Notes under the pieces: generated by a model
Database searches by the model: none
What the model was told of the DNA's origin: nothing
Seen by the model: the letters and a program-made list of their open reading frames with translations, nothing else
NCBI GenBank assembly: GCA_009801085.1
Contig: VNWV01000004.1
Coordinates: 2,914,001 to 2,978,000, forward strand
Length of the DNA: 64,000 nucleotides
Reading direction: 5' to 3'
DNA from: Lasiodiplodia sp. COLG20
Taxonomy: Eukaryota; Ascomycota; Dothideomycetes; Botryosphaeriales; Botryosphaeriaceae
Position numbers and translations under genes: made by a program
Shown: one piece after another, positions 21,177-31,746 of the stretch
Numbering within the stretch: the stretch's first letter is position 1
Layout: every line of letters begins with the position of its first letter

Positions 21177-22877
21177 ATGCGAGGCGGCTCCCAGGACCAA
21201 GCTGACGACCCATTGGAAGACTGGATCTGGGTGGAAGATGGAAGTCTCAATGTTCACTCACCCGCCGGCCCCCCAGGTATGGCTCACGTGCTTCAAAGAA
21301 GTACTCTCACTAATTGTTTTGAAGGTGACAATGAGCTTCACGTAGAGAATGGCAATCGCCCATCTCATTCCACCCTCCCAGTGTCAAGTGAGGCACCTCC
21401 CACACTTAGTAGTGGAAGAAGAGCTTCTTGGGCAAACAATGTTGCCCATGCCGGAGATCCCCGACCACACACAGTCTACGCATCTGAGAGCGATTGCCCA
21501 TATTTGATCACAAAGCGCCTTGGTCATGAGCAAGGATGCATTGTCCTCGCAGTGCGGAACAAAGACCAGCCGTGGAAGCAATACATGCAGAAGCAAGGCG
21601 TGGCAAGTGGAGAGCAAGACCAGGCGAGCTTGAACAGCAAGCTCAAGGCAGAAGCACGCCTCTTGCGTGAACTTCAGCACGAGCATGTTGTTAAAGTTGC
21701 CGAGACCTTTGAGTCCGCCGGGCATTTCAGCATACTAATGGCTCCGAGAGCTACTCTGAGACTCTCGCATGTCTTTCGTCTCTTAGACGCCGAGGGCGAC
21801 CCACACAGACAAAAGCCGAGTCTCGAGACTCTCAAGGAATGGGTCTCCTGTCTCACCAAGGCCCTGACATATCTCCACAGCCAAAACGTCGAACACGGAG
21901 ACATCCAGCCATCCAATATAATGATCACGGTAGACGACCGGGTGCTCCTCACTGGCTTCGCAATGGCACGTCGAGTGGACAGACCCAACACAACGGATAG
22001 TGGTACAACAGCATCTCCCGCACACCAGGCCGCTTCCCCGTATGCGGCTCCCTCCCACCCCGGTCCTCACGTGCCCTTCAAGGACGACATGTACGGCTTC
22101 GGCTGCGTGCTGCTAGAGCTAGCAACAGCCATCTGCCATGCTGGCGACGGCGGCGACTCACAGGCGGACTTCCGGCGCGTCCGCGCGGACGCGCCGGGGA
22201 ACGATCCGGCAGGCGCTTACGCACCGTGCCAGAAACAACTCGTGCAATGGATATCCACCCTCTCCACCATGGGCCCGCTTCCCGTAGCGCCGCCGCCGCC
22301 CGGATGCAACGACAGCAGCAGCAGCGTCGACGCAGCCGACTGGACCCGCATTACGACCGACCTCGCCTTCCGCATGCTGGACCCTTCGCCTGCATGCCGG
22401 CCCGCCGCAGCCCTCGTGCTGCAGGCCATCCGCTGGTGGGGAGTCGACGGCGGTGCCAGTTGTCTATGCGAGGGAGGAGGAGCAGCAGCCTTCAGCAGCA
22501 CGTCTCACAACAGCGGCAGCGGCTGCGCGGGTCTTGAAGCCGACAGCACTACAGTGCGGCTCGAGGAGGATAGATGGGCTGCGCCGCCGTGGGCACCCCT
22601 GCTGTACAACCTCGAGGCGGTCCAGTACTGGGATCTCGACATCCCTGTCTCGCCGTGGGAGATAGCCAAGCACGTCTGCGCCGATGGCGTCACAGACAAC
22701 GCCGTGATCCAGGGCATCTTGCAGCGGGCGGCGGCGCGCGCGAACAATGCGTTCCGAGTCGGTGGGCCGCCGCGCAGCTACTTCTTGGGTGGAAGCACCT
22801 CGCTCCCTGATGGGCGAGGACGCCTGATGTCGAGTCCACATGTGGAGCTCGCCTTGGCCAGCGGCTGTAAGCTTTGA
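21177..22877 (+). CDS. kinase-like protein with degenerate active site (probable pseudokinase), 566 aa
   Basis: The frame opens upstream of 21177, but this is the first ATG in it. A disordered N-terminus of about 100 residues precedes a kinase fold at about residues 105-330. The Gly loop is reduced to GHEQGC, and the ATP lysine position reads LAVR (Arg for Lys). The catalytic loop is HGDIQPSN (Asp and Asn kept, Lys replaced by Gln), and the DFG motif is replaced by GFA in LLTGFAMA. The F-helix region reads DDMYGFGCVLLEL. Loss of the VAIK lysine and DFG aspartate argues against normal phosphotransfer. The C-terminal 230 residues (DWTRI..DLAFRMLDPSPACRP, then a GC-rich Ser/Gly stretch) match nothing known to me. 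A possible 48-nt intron (21277-21324; GTATGG...GAAG) is in frame and stop-free, so the protein is 566 or 550 aa. Confidence 0.8.
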   Translation: MRGGSQDQADDPLEDWIWVEDGSLNVHSPAGPPGMAHVLQRSTLTNCFEGDNELHVENGNRPSHSTLPVSSEAPPTLSSGRRASWANNVAHAGDPRPHTVYASESDCPYLITKRLGHEQGCIVLAVRNKDQPWKQYMQKQGVASGEQDQASLNSKLKAEARLLRELQHEHVVKVAETFESAGHFSILMAPRATLRLSHVFRLLDAEGDPHRQKPSLETLKEWVSCLTKALTYLHSQNVEHGDIQPSNIMITVDDRVLLTGFAMARRVDRPNTTDSGTTASPAHQAASPYAAPSHPGPHVPFKDDMYGFGCVLLELATAICHAGDGGDSQADFRRVRADAPGNDPAGAYAPCQKQLVQWISTLSTMGPLPVAPPPPGCNDSSSSVDAADWTRITTDLAFRMLDPSPACRPAAALVLQAIRWWGVDGGASCLCEGGGAAAFSSTSHNSGSGCAGLEADSTTVRLEEDRWAAPPWAPLLYNLEAVQYWDLDIPVSPWEIAKHVCADGVTDNAVIQGILQRAAARANNAFRVGGPPRSYFLGGSTSLPDGRGRLMSSPHVELALASGCKL

Positions 22878-23261
22878 TTAGAGTATGTTCAAGCAATGAT
22901 GCGCGACGCTCACGGAATGACGTAGGTATCGACAGCTTCTGAGTAGACTGAGAAATAATCAGACCTGTGACTGGGCTGCAGATCCTTAGGTTTATTGTCT
23001 TTTCAAGAGACTCGGTATTGAAAACGAATAGTCAGTAATGTGTAATCCGAATATAATATAGTCAGCGGAGGCTACCGCAAGCCACAGCAGATCGATATCG
23101 AACAAGCCTCCTACAAATCTCCTGGGCGAGGCGGGAGAGGCATTGCACAGTTGCGCCATCGCCGCATCCCTTACTCATGCAGCGTGCTGTGACACTTGGG
23201 CCCCACCGTCCGTTAGCACGGGTTGTGGCATCAAAAGCCAACATAACTCGACTACACCGCA

Positions 23262-23278
23262 AGAGAGAGAGAGAGAGG
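23262..23278. repeat. (AG)n microsatellite
   Basis: About eight AG units in non-coding sequence. Confidence 0.85.
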
Positions 23279-24516
23279 CAGAGATACAACTTCATGCCGG
23301 GCCGGTGAGCCCGCGCGCCTGTGTCAGGTAGAGAAAGTGAGTAGTTTAGTTCCGGCGGGCCTCCGCAAATTCCCTCCGCATTTGTATAGTACCCTTTGCC
23401 CCGTCGCGGCTGGCATCCCCCACGGGGAAATACGGTGTGGGAAAATGGCAGAAAGGATCAGGGTTGTAGCTGGAGAAGCCAATCGCAATCGTTCCCGTGG
23501 CGGTTGTACCTTGGTACAAGAGCCTGTGCCCCGTATGTACCCGAGTGAAGCGCAACGCCGCAAGGCACCATACTCCGCATCCGCATCGGGAGCCCTCGGA
23601 GCCGCTCGCACATCATCTATTAGGCAAGACAAAACAGTATGAGTAAGTGTCGGCGATGCACACTAGTCAGCGGTGTTGCGATCAAACAAGTCAGCACAGC
23701 ACAAGGGCAGCGAAAGTGCGGCAGCGGGCAGCGGCTAGTAGTGGGTATTGTAGCGGTGCCTAGCGAAAAAAACGGAGCTACCGACGATCCAAGGAGGGCT
23801 GCAGCCATCAAACCCGCCCCAACGGGGCACTGCGGCTCCTACGTTATTTTCTCTTGTTTCAAACAGAACCAGAACCAATCCAGTCCATGCATTAAGATTT
23901 CACCTAGGCAACTACCGCACACGCATCATTCGGCCCTGTCGCGGAGCTCGCAAGGCTGTCCACGAATCGAACCGCCGATCTCCGCAATCCTCCTCTAGAG
24001 ACGCCACAGCATCCATCGCGCCGCGTAGCCAATCCCCCGAACACATGGCAACACGCAGAGATCTGAGCTTTTGTTCCCCTCTTGACTCTAGACGCCGGTT
24101 GGAAAGGGGGCAGCGAGGCAAACGGCGTGGGACCCAAGCGACGCCGCCGCTGTCAACTACTCATCATGAGCGTGCCTCGTCGTCCTAGCGTCCGCAGCTG
24201 CATTCGCTGGACGGTGGCTTTGCCCTTGCTCGCGTGGCCGCACGCTCCACAATTGCGGCTCCGCACGTTGGAACCAGACTTCGCTATCGTCAGCTAGCCC
24301 GCTTTCGAACGCCTCCCAGCTATTGCGTATTCTTCCTTCCTCCCTGCGTGTTCTATTTGCGGGCGCGTTGACCACCACACCGCTCTGCGCGGCTCTACGC
24401 GTTCCTCGCCCCGCGGTCCAGCGCGAGATGCGGGATTTGCAACTAAATCGAATCCTTCACGACATTGCACACCTACATACCAATGTCCAAAAGTTTAAGG
24501 AGAAAATACTGAGATT

Positions 24517-24540
24517 AGAGAGAGAGAGAGAGAGAGAGAG
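24517..24540. repeat. (AG)12 microsatellite
   Basis: Twelve AG units, non-coding, plus-strand purine-rich. Confidence 0.85.
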
Positions 24541-24781
24541 CGCGGGCGAGCCGCCCAGCTCCCCTTGTCCTGTCACTCAGCTTCTGACATCTGTGAGGCT
24601 TGCCGCTAAAAGAAGGGGTGTTGACGCACGCCCGGGTAGCCGGAAGGCCCAGAACGCATACACGAAACGGCCCAGCTAAAGCTAGCTGTTCTTCTACTGG
24701 TGAAGTACCTAGAAGGAATCGCTGTGGTCTTGCGCGCGCTTCTCCATTCCTTCCCAGAGGCCACGATACTCCGCGCAAAAG

Positions 24782-24814
<33 letters not shown>
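24782..24814. repeat. A33 homopolymer
   Basis: Thirty-three consecutive A on the plus strand. No open frame, target duplication or element body that would mark it as a retrotransposon tail was found. Confidence 0.85.
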
Positions 24815-24817
<3 letters not shown>

Positions 24818-26533
24818 TCATGAGCGAGAGACGGCATCCACGCCGTCGCGGTTTCGTGCGAAGGTCGGATCGTGCATCTCCGTCCTGTCGTCTGTGAATC
24901 CCCCACGCGCGCGCGCCTTCGCGCGCTCTCTTCAGGTTGGCTCGTGGGTTGCGGTCAACGGGCAATTGCCCAGTAGCAGTCGAAAGAAGCTGTCAGCGAA
25001 AAGAATCCATCGAACGGTGGTCGCGTGAGATATTCAATCTCTTCCCGCAAACAGAAGCGCGAGAGTCAGTGCCGATTCGTTGATCTTACCCGCCGGGCTG
25101 ACGGTTCTCGCCAACGGCATCTGGGTAAGATGCTGCTTGCTTGCTTGCTGCTGGCTGCTGCTTGCCCCGCGCTCAGCTTTCCTACCAATTGAGCGGGCCG
25201 CGAGTCAGCCTTCCGCCCCCTTCCTTGTCCATGCTCAAAAGCACACCCAAACGGGATGCCCCGGTTAGTAGAGAGGAGATGGAGAAGAAAGAAAAACAGG
25301 GCCACAATGCAAGCCTCTTTTTGCCCCTCGTTCCCCCCCTTCCCGGGGCCCCACGCGCTATACAGATGTGATGTGTGCCACGTGCTTGTTCGTCTGTTGC
25401 TTTTTTTTCCCGCCCATTCCCCAGTGGCCTCACCCCTCCTTTCCGGGGGGAAGGATTTCCTGGGGGCGGAGAGTGGCGGGGATGTGTTCCGGAAAGACCC
25501 TTCCCCATGCATGCCATCGCAAGACAGGCACACAGTCCACGCATGCGTGTCAATCAAGACCCATGCAAGAAGGAATCGCAAGATAGGATAAAACAGAAGA
25601 TTCTCCGATCTAGGCACAGAGAGGGCTTACCTTGCCCCGTTCGTAGAGAAAAAAAAGAGCGGCGCGGAGTTGTGACGGTGTTGGGGATGGGCGGCGCGCG
25701 GGTGGTGGTGGTACGACATCCACGTGCCGCAATCCCATCAATCCATCGAGGACTGGAACCTTTTTCCTATCTCTCGCGCGCGGGAAGAGCCGGCACGATC
25801 GTTCACTGGCTAGTAGATTGTTTCCCAGCCTTCGCTCACGCATGTCATTTTTCTGCGATGATGCGAGGGCGAGAATTTGCGGTAATACCTGCAGCCCACG
25901 TTGCAGCTGGAACATGCATGGAAGAAAATTTGTGTGAACCAAGATGAACTGCGGGGTAACAAAAGAAAACTGCCAAGTCTCACGCGCGGCAGACGTCGAC
26001 CGTGGTACCTTAAGGACAGGGTTGAGGTTAACATCCAATGTATCAGGCTGGAAAGTCTCCGATTGCCGCCTTGGCTGCAATCATCTCCCAAGCCTAAGGA
26101 TCTCGATGTGATATCATGTCCACATCACTTCTGTTTGTATGGGGTCTATAGCTTGAAGATCGTAGAAGTTTTCATACCAACTGCTGTAGGAATTTTATGT
26201 ACTTCGCCAAAAGATTATGAAATGCTCCCTGTAAACGACGCGGCAGGTATCAAGAGTATGGGAATTAGAAAGAAAGCGAAAAGAGCCGCCAAATGAGAAC
26301 ATGAACCGCGCTGAAAACAGGTAGCGACAGATACGTCAAAAACGTGCCTGAGAGTTTTCCCTTCTCAAGACCCCAGTCATCCCAAAAATCGACTTGCATG
26401 CATAAGCGATGCGTGGAACCCATATATCCCATCCAAAATAAAACACCGCAGACACCCTGGCCCATACCCATCCCAACGATTGTGCAACACCGAAAATTTG
26501 CCGTCGCTGAACTCCGTGTCAACCCTTTTCCCA

Positions 26534-29287
26534 TCACAGTCCAAAGGTTCCATCAAGCGCGATGCCATTGGCCGACGGACTTAGGTCGGGGATCACAAGG
26601 CCCCTATACGAGTCGGAGTTCCCGGACCCGAAGTCGCAGTCGAAGTCGTTGCTACCGCTCGTGAGGCTCTCGTCGGAAAAGCTTAGTACGCTTTGCGGTG
26701 GTTGCTGGTCAGACGGTCCCACTGTCCACACGCTCGGCGACCACGCCAGGTTTGCGTCCGAAGTCGCCGACAGGGGAGGAACGTCGCCTAGCGCATCCAC
26801 GGGTGCACCGCCGTAGATGCTGTCATAGATGTTGGTTTGTCCATTGTCGAGCCCGCTGAGGAGGCGCTCCCAGTCGCCGGGCGACTGTGTTTCCGATTTC
26901 AGGTGTGCCGCCATCGAATAAGTGTTCGACTGTGATTCGGTACCGAAAGAGAGATAGTCTAGGTTCAGGGTGGACCCGCCCACGCTTGGACGCCGAATTT
27001 TGATTGACGGAGTACCGCCGAGTGAGGCACGGTGCGACAGGGGTGACATGGTGGGTTCTGACCGGGCGTGGGGTTCAGAGTGAACTGAGCTGATGCTGAC
27101 GCCGCTCTGGTTGCTGTGTGCAGTGGCAAGGTTGGGAAGCGTGGCGAGCGTCGCCCGTCGGCTGTCGCTCGAAGCATCCTGCTGCTGTCTGTTGGGAGAG
27201 AAGCGTGATGCGATCGCCTTGAGGTGCCTATGCGTCGAGCGGAGAGCATCCTGGGGAGCCTGCATGTTGTTGGGAATTGGAGAGGACTTTGATGCATTGG
27301 CGGAGAGAGTCGACTTTGCCACTTTGCGGAATGCGGCGGATCCAGGAGACTGGGAACGTTCGAGGTAACCAACGATTGCGGCCATGAGCTTCTGGTTCTC
27401 CTTGATGAGCTTGCTGTCTTGATCGAGATCAAGACTCTGGAACATGAGACCGAAGCCTGAGGTCACGAGCATATCATGCTTGTTCAGGCAAATGGCGAAG
27501 CACATGCTCCTCTCCTCCAGAAGCTGCAAGATCTGGACTGTGGCCTTCGAGGCGCCAGCAACAGCAAGCGTTGCCGCGGATGCTCGGCCTCCAATGTTGG
27601 CGCACACGGCAGGGCGCCAGATCAGAGACTTGATGTACTGATAGGCAAGAGACTGGAGGACGTCAGCTTTGAACCAGAATCGATGATTGAGTAACATACC
27701 AGAATGGGCGAGCGGCTGCTGATGATGTTGGTGCTGGGCTTGTCCTGCACGAATTGAAGCTTCAGGTGCGAGGCCAAGTTGCTGTTCCACTCGTCCAGCT
27801 CATCCGACTGAGCAGCCATCTTGCGGAGGGAAATCTCGTGTGACATGGCAGCCGGGAAGCTCTCGCAGAGGACATTGCCAAGGATGCGCGCAGCGCGGAA
27901 GAGAGCAAGGGCGCTGGACAGCTTGGTGAACTCTCCAGGAAGAGAAGGGAGGAAGCCCTTCTCCGTGATGTACTCGTCATCGGCATCAACAGGGAACTCG
28001 CAGTGAATGTCCTCCTCGCGCAATTGCTTAGGCAGACCAAGTTGAGCGGCAGTGAAGCTATGACTGTTAGCACAACGAGATTATTGAAGACAGTTTGGAG
28101 AACCTACCAGTCAAGAGTGTACTGTGTCCAGAAAACCTTCTTCCTCATCTCGCTGGTAAGAATGCCAAGTGCGAAACGCTTTTGCGACTGGTGGAGACCC
28201 AAACGGTGCGCCAGACTGACGGCGATGCCCTTGTACTTCAGCAGACGGTTGTAGTCCGCCTTCTGAAGGCAAAAGATCTGTGCGAGGACAAGACATTGCA
28301 AGGTAACGAGAGAAGTGTCATCGATGAAGGAGTTCAAAGCAGCGTGCCATTGAAGCTCAACCGATTCTACAAGTGACTTGTCGGGGGCCTGACAACATGT
28401 GAGCGATTTGCCTCGGAGAATGGTGGAGTTCAAACTTACATTACCAGCGAGAGCAGCGATACCAAAAACGAGGTTGAGTTGCGCGAGAGCCTTCTTGTCG
28501 GAGAGGGGTTCTGCGCTGTTGACGAATTCATCGTACAATGTGAGGAAAGCCGGGCGGTGGAGCACCGGGAAAAGAGGGGCCCATTCTTGGAAGAAGATGT
28601 TGATTAATTGGTCGGACACAAGGCGGGGAGGTGCCTTGAAAGAGACAGAAGACGTGTCACGGGTCGGTTGAGGTTTTGAGTCAGTCTCGAGGAAAGCCTC
28701 GGGTCGGATTGACGGGAGCGAGCGACCCGTCTCCTGAACGCGGCGGTAGAAGGAATCTGCGCACGTTAGAGAGGCTGACTTATGGTTCAGATTCGATACA
28801 TACCAATCAGTGTCCTTCCACTCGATGTGCCAACAAAATAAGAGTCTGAGCTGCCGTCCTCCAGGAGAATGGGCGATTGCTGAATCTTGAAGAGGTCTTC
28901 CTTGTCGGGGACCTCTTCTCTCGGGGTGATTGGAGCAGGCGATGGTGATGGTCTCCGACCGATGGATCCAGGGGAGTTGGAGTGCATGCGCGACAGCATG
29001 TCGATCTTCTCGTCCTTCTCGTCCAGCAGTTCCTTCAGCTCGCGAATCTCGGACTCGAGCTGACGCACGCGCTCCTCAAGCGACTCGGTGTAGCCACGCG
29101 GGAAGGCGCGGCGACTCAGCTTGTCGCTAGTCTTGCACTCGAAGCCGACGTTGAGACATTGCGAACAGGAGGGCCGGATGCCATCGCAGCGGATCTTCTT
29201 GCTGCGACAGCGATCGCAGGCCTGGGCGATGCGGGTCTGTGAGTTCGTCCCGACCTTGATGACCTTCATTGGTAGAATGCCTGGCAT
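26534..29287 (-). CDS. facB: FacB/Cat8-type Zn2Cys6 regulator of acetate and gluconeogenic metabolism, 852 aa
   Basis: Exons 29287-28804, 28756-28440, 28388-28108, 28057-27700 and 27652-26534 give 853 codons; Aspergillus FacB is 867 aa. The start [13 protein letters not shown] matches the family. The Zn2Cys6 cluster is C24, C27, C34, C41, C44, C51 ([12 protein letters not shown]...). It is followed by the family-specific [15 protein letters not shown] and a leucine-zipper-like coiled coil ([19 protein letters not shown]). The middle homology region follows ([42 protein letters not shown]). The C-terminus is Ser/Pro/acidic-rich, suited to activation. Known role: in the nucleus it activates acetyl-CoA synthetase, glyoxylate-cycle and gluconeogenic genes on acetate or ethanol and is under carbon catabolite control. 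Intron 2 (28439-28389) is 51 nt, stop-free and in frame. An upstream in-frame extension lacks an ATG. Confidence 0.95.
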
Positions 29288-30834
29288 GACGGGCAGAGGG
29301 CGGCGCAAGGGGCCGGCACTCGATATATATCGTCTTGGTAGTAGTGGTGACAGGCGCTGGGCTGATAACAAGAAATTGGGTCAGGGTCGCTAGGAGCGCG
29401 GTGTCATCCGGATGAATCGTATCGGTGTGCGCGGCGTGTGTCGGATCCGCTATTTGGCTGGCGCGATATGCAATAAGTAGTGGGCGCAGGAGCGACGGTT
29501 CGAGAAAGGGCTGAGATTGGGTTCGGGAGTGGGAAAGAGAGTGCGGGAGCGACGGGGGAGACGAGCTTTGGCGTGTCGGTCTCTTTTCGAAGCCACTAGC
29601 GGGTCTGGGGTTGGGAGGCGCGGTCGAGTTGGGATGTCAGTGCTGAAATGCGGGGATTGTGCAGCCAGTGCGGACCCGGCGCTGGGCGGTAGACACGCGC
29701 CCGGCGCCCAGCGTGTGGCTGCATTGGAAGAAAATGAAACGGGACCGCGTCTGCCCTGCGCCGCGCAGCTGATCGCCCAGAACCGCCCAAACTGCCCGCC
29801 GCTCAAGCTTCTGCGCAGCCGGCCCGACACCAGCGCTCTCTCTCCTGCCGGCGTCACGATCGACGGCCGATGTGCAATACACGCTTCCTCATTCACCGCA
29901 TCCCCTGCCCGCGCGCCAGCTCTGACCAGCGCTGACGTCTGCGCTGCTTCTCCCCACATCGCGCCGGGACGCCTGGACACCTTGACACTTGACACGCCCG
30001 CCATTGGGAACACGCGCGCAAGCTGGTGCTGGCGGCGCCTCTGCGCGATGGGGACCCACGAGCGGTCCCGTTCGTTGAGTGGGCTTGAGGTCATTCACCC
30101 GTGCACGCGCCCCCTACCCACCGTCGCGGCGCCCTCGCTCCTCACCGGAATCTGGCTCGAGAGGGACCTCACAGCACAAGGCAGGAGGGTCCCGCTGCTG
30201 TGGGCGACGTGCCTCTAGGATACCCCAGATGTATTCCCGAATCTGGCAGTTGAGCCTGCATATCCAAACCCAAATGTTGACCTCCAACGCTCAGATATAG
30301 CCTGCCCTACCTACAGTGCCCGCCCAATCCCGAGAAAAGAGCGCTCATCGGCGCGCTCCCGCCTCCACTCGTAGGGCTCGCTAACCCGGGCACCCAGATC
30401 CTGCGCTGTGTCAGTTGCCACTCCCGCAGCATGAGCTTGAACCTGGCCCCGCGTGTTCCTGGGTGGCAATGTCAAAGGGCATGAATTAACAGCGAAATGA
30501 CTAGACTGTGCGCACACGTTAGCAGTTCGAGCCAAGGATTGCGCTACGTCCCTCTGCCTGGCTAGCTTGCGCGGATGTTACTTACATAACACGTTATGAT
30601 AGCTCGTATCGCGCTAACGGTTTTTAACGTCTTCTTTTAGCACCATGCAGTTGAAGCACACTATGTCAAATTTAGCTGCAGGATGAGCATTAGCATCACT
30701 TGTCCTAAGTGAAGCATTACTTCATGCCCTCAAAGACATGGCCATCGACGATGATGACCCACCCCACCAACCACCTGACTCGCTGCTGATTTGGCCAAGT
30801 GCTGGGGAAGCGTCATCCTAGCCTGCTGGAAGCC
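29288..30834. other. facB upstream region, GC-rich, no gene supported
   Basis: Open frames of 70-230 codons on both strands between 29450 and 30300 overlap each other in GC-rich DNA without motifs. Most likely promoter plus a long 5' leader of facB. Confidence 0.45.
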
Positions 30835-30836
30835 TA

Positions 30837-31083
30837 CAGAGGGGTATCGCAGCCGAAGCCTAGCGTGAATTTGTTTTTCGCTCACGTCATGGGTAGCTCT
30901 GAAGCTATCGTCCGGATGAGAATGTCGAATTAAAAATTCTACATACACGTCCGGACGATAGCTTCAAGTACCCGCATATTGTTTTTTTTTAAGGAAAAAG
31001 AAAAGAGAAGAATAGACTGAGGCCTTGTTACGCCCAAGGCCCTACTATTCTTCGCGCGAGCCTTCGGCTGCGATACCCCTCTG
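30837..31083. mobile_element. 247-bp MITE with TA target duplications (Tc1/mariner/pogo-like ends)
   Basis: The terminal inverted repeats begin CAGAGGGGTATCGCAGCCGA. The first 22 element bases are identical at both ends, and the match continues imperfectly for about 10 more. TA flanks both ends (30835-30836 and 31084-31085), the target duplication of the Tc1/mariner superfamily. There is no coding capacity, so it would need a transposase in trans. An internal hairpin at about 31010-31050 (GAATAG...GGCCTTG/CAAGGCC...CTATTC) is part of it. A second element is inserted inside it at 30891-30973. Confidence 0.82.
30891..30973. mobile_element. 83-bp MITE, copy 1, nested inside the 247-bp MITE
   Basis: Near-palindromic: GGGTAGCTCTGAAGCTATCG at the left and its inverse at the right (GGGTACTTGAAGCTATCGTC read from the other strand), followed by CGGA and an AT-rich centre (TTAAAAATT). 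It shares its ends with copies at 38906 and 40168. The exact target duplication is unclear. Confidence 0.82.
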
Positions 31084-31085
31084 TA

Positions 31086-31746
31086 CGTTGTCAACATAAC
31101 CCTACTCTCCACCTTCCGCAGCTAATGTACCCCGCAAATCACTAGTGCGTGAGAGAAAGCTTGCTCGGATATCTGCCGGTATCTTGGGATATAGTCGCGT
31201 GGCTTGCTTAGAAGTCTATTTGCCATTGGATACTCTGGGCTAAAGCATTTATCGGTACATGATTGCATGACAGATTTCGGAGTAAAAGCATCCGAAAGAT
31301 GGCTACAACTGCCCCGACTTCATTGCAATATCAAGTAACCTGGCCTCACACTCTACTATTATCGCCCTTAAATTTCTCCGGAGCCAGCTGCTACTATTGA
31401 TTTTTTCTTCCTTCGACGAATGGGACATTTCTGTTCTAATGCGCTGGCGTCATCCACGAAATCCATTGGCGGGTAAACGTCAAAGTTTCAAGGCATCTCT
31501 CCGATCGATGTGGCAAGGGAATACTACGCGTCAGCCGGATCTGGTTCCGTTCAGCTACAAATCAGCTAGTGCCACCAGGTCCAAAGCGCCGATCTCTCTC
31601 AGAGCGACCAATTCTTATTAAAGCCAACCTCTTTGTGTAGATCTTGCTTCGTTCGGGAACCAGTGCGTTGGATCAATAGCGGGGATCGCGATAACCTCAT
31701 CCTCCCCACCATTCCCCGCATTCTTTCGATCCGCCTCGACCACGCC
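31086..31746. other. intergenic, 3' of the SET gene
   Basis: No coding or structured feature recognised. Confidence 0.45.

Larger units (their letters stand above)
22878..26533. other. 3.7-kb convergent intergenic region, no gene recognised
   Basis: Between the kinase-like gene (plus) and facB (minus). Many overlapping open frames of 60-190 codons occur on both strands, but none shows motifs, start context or splice partners. It carries two AG microsatellites and an A33 tract, listed separately. Confidence 0.5.

Noticed and set aside
23950..24030. Minus-strand tRNA-like B box (GGTTCGATTC)
   Set aside because: The five bases on either side of the T loop do not pair, and no acceptor or anticodon stem can be formed.
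24782..24814. A33 tract as the poly(A) tail of a retrotransposon or processed gene copy
   Set aside because: No coding remnant before it, no target-site duplication around it, and no second copy.
29450..30218. 214- and 233-codon opposing frames upstream of facB
   Set aside because: Same GC-rich multi-frame openness, with no recognisable features; best seen as promoter and leader.
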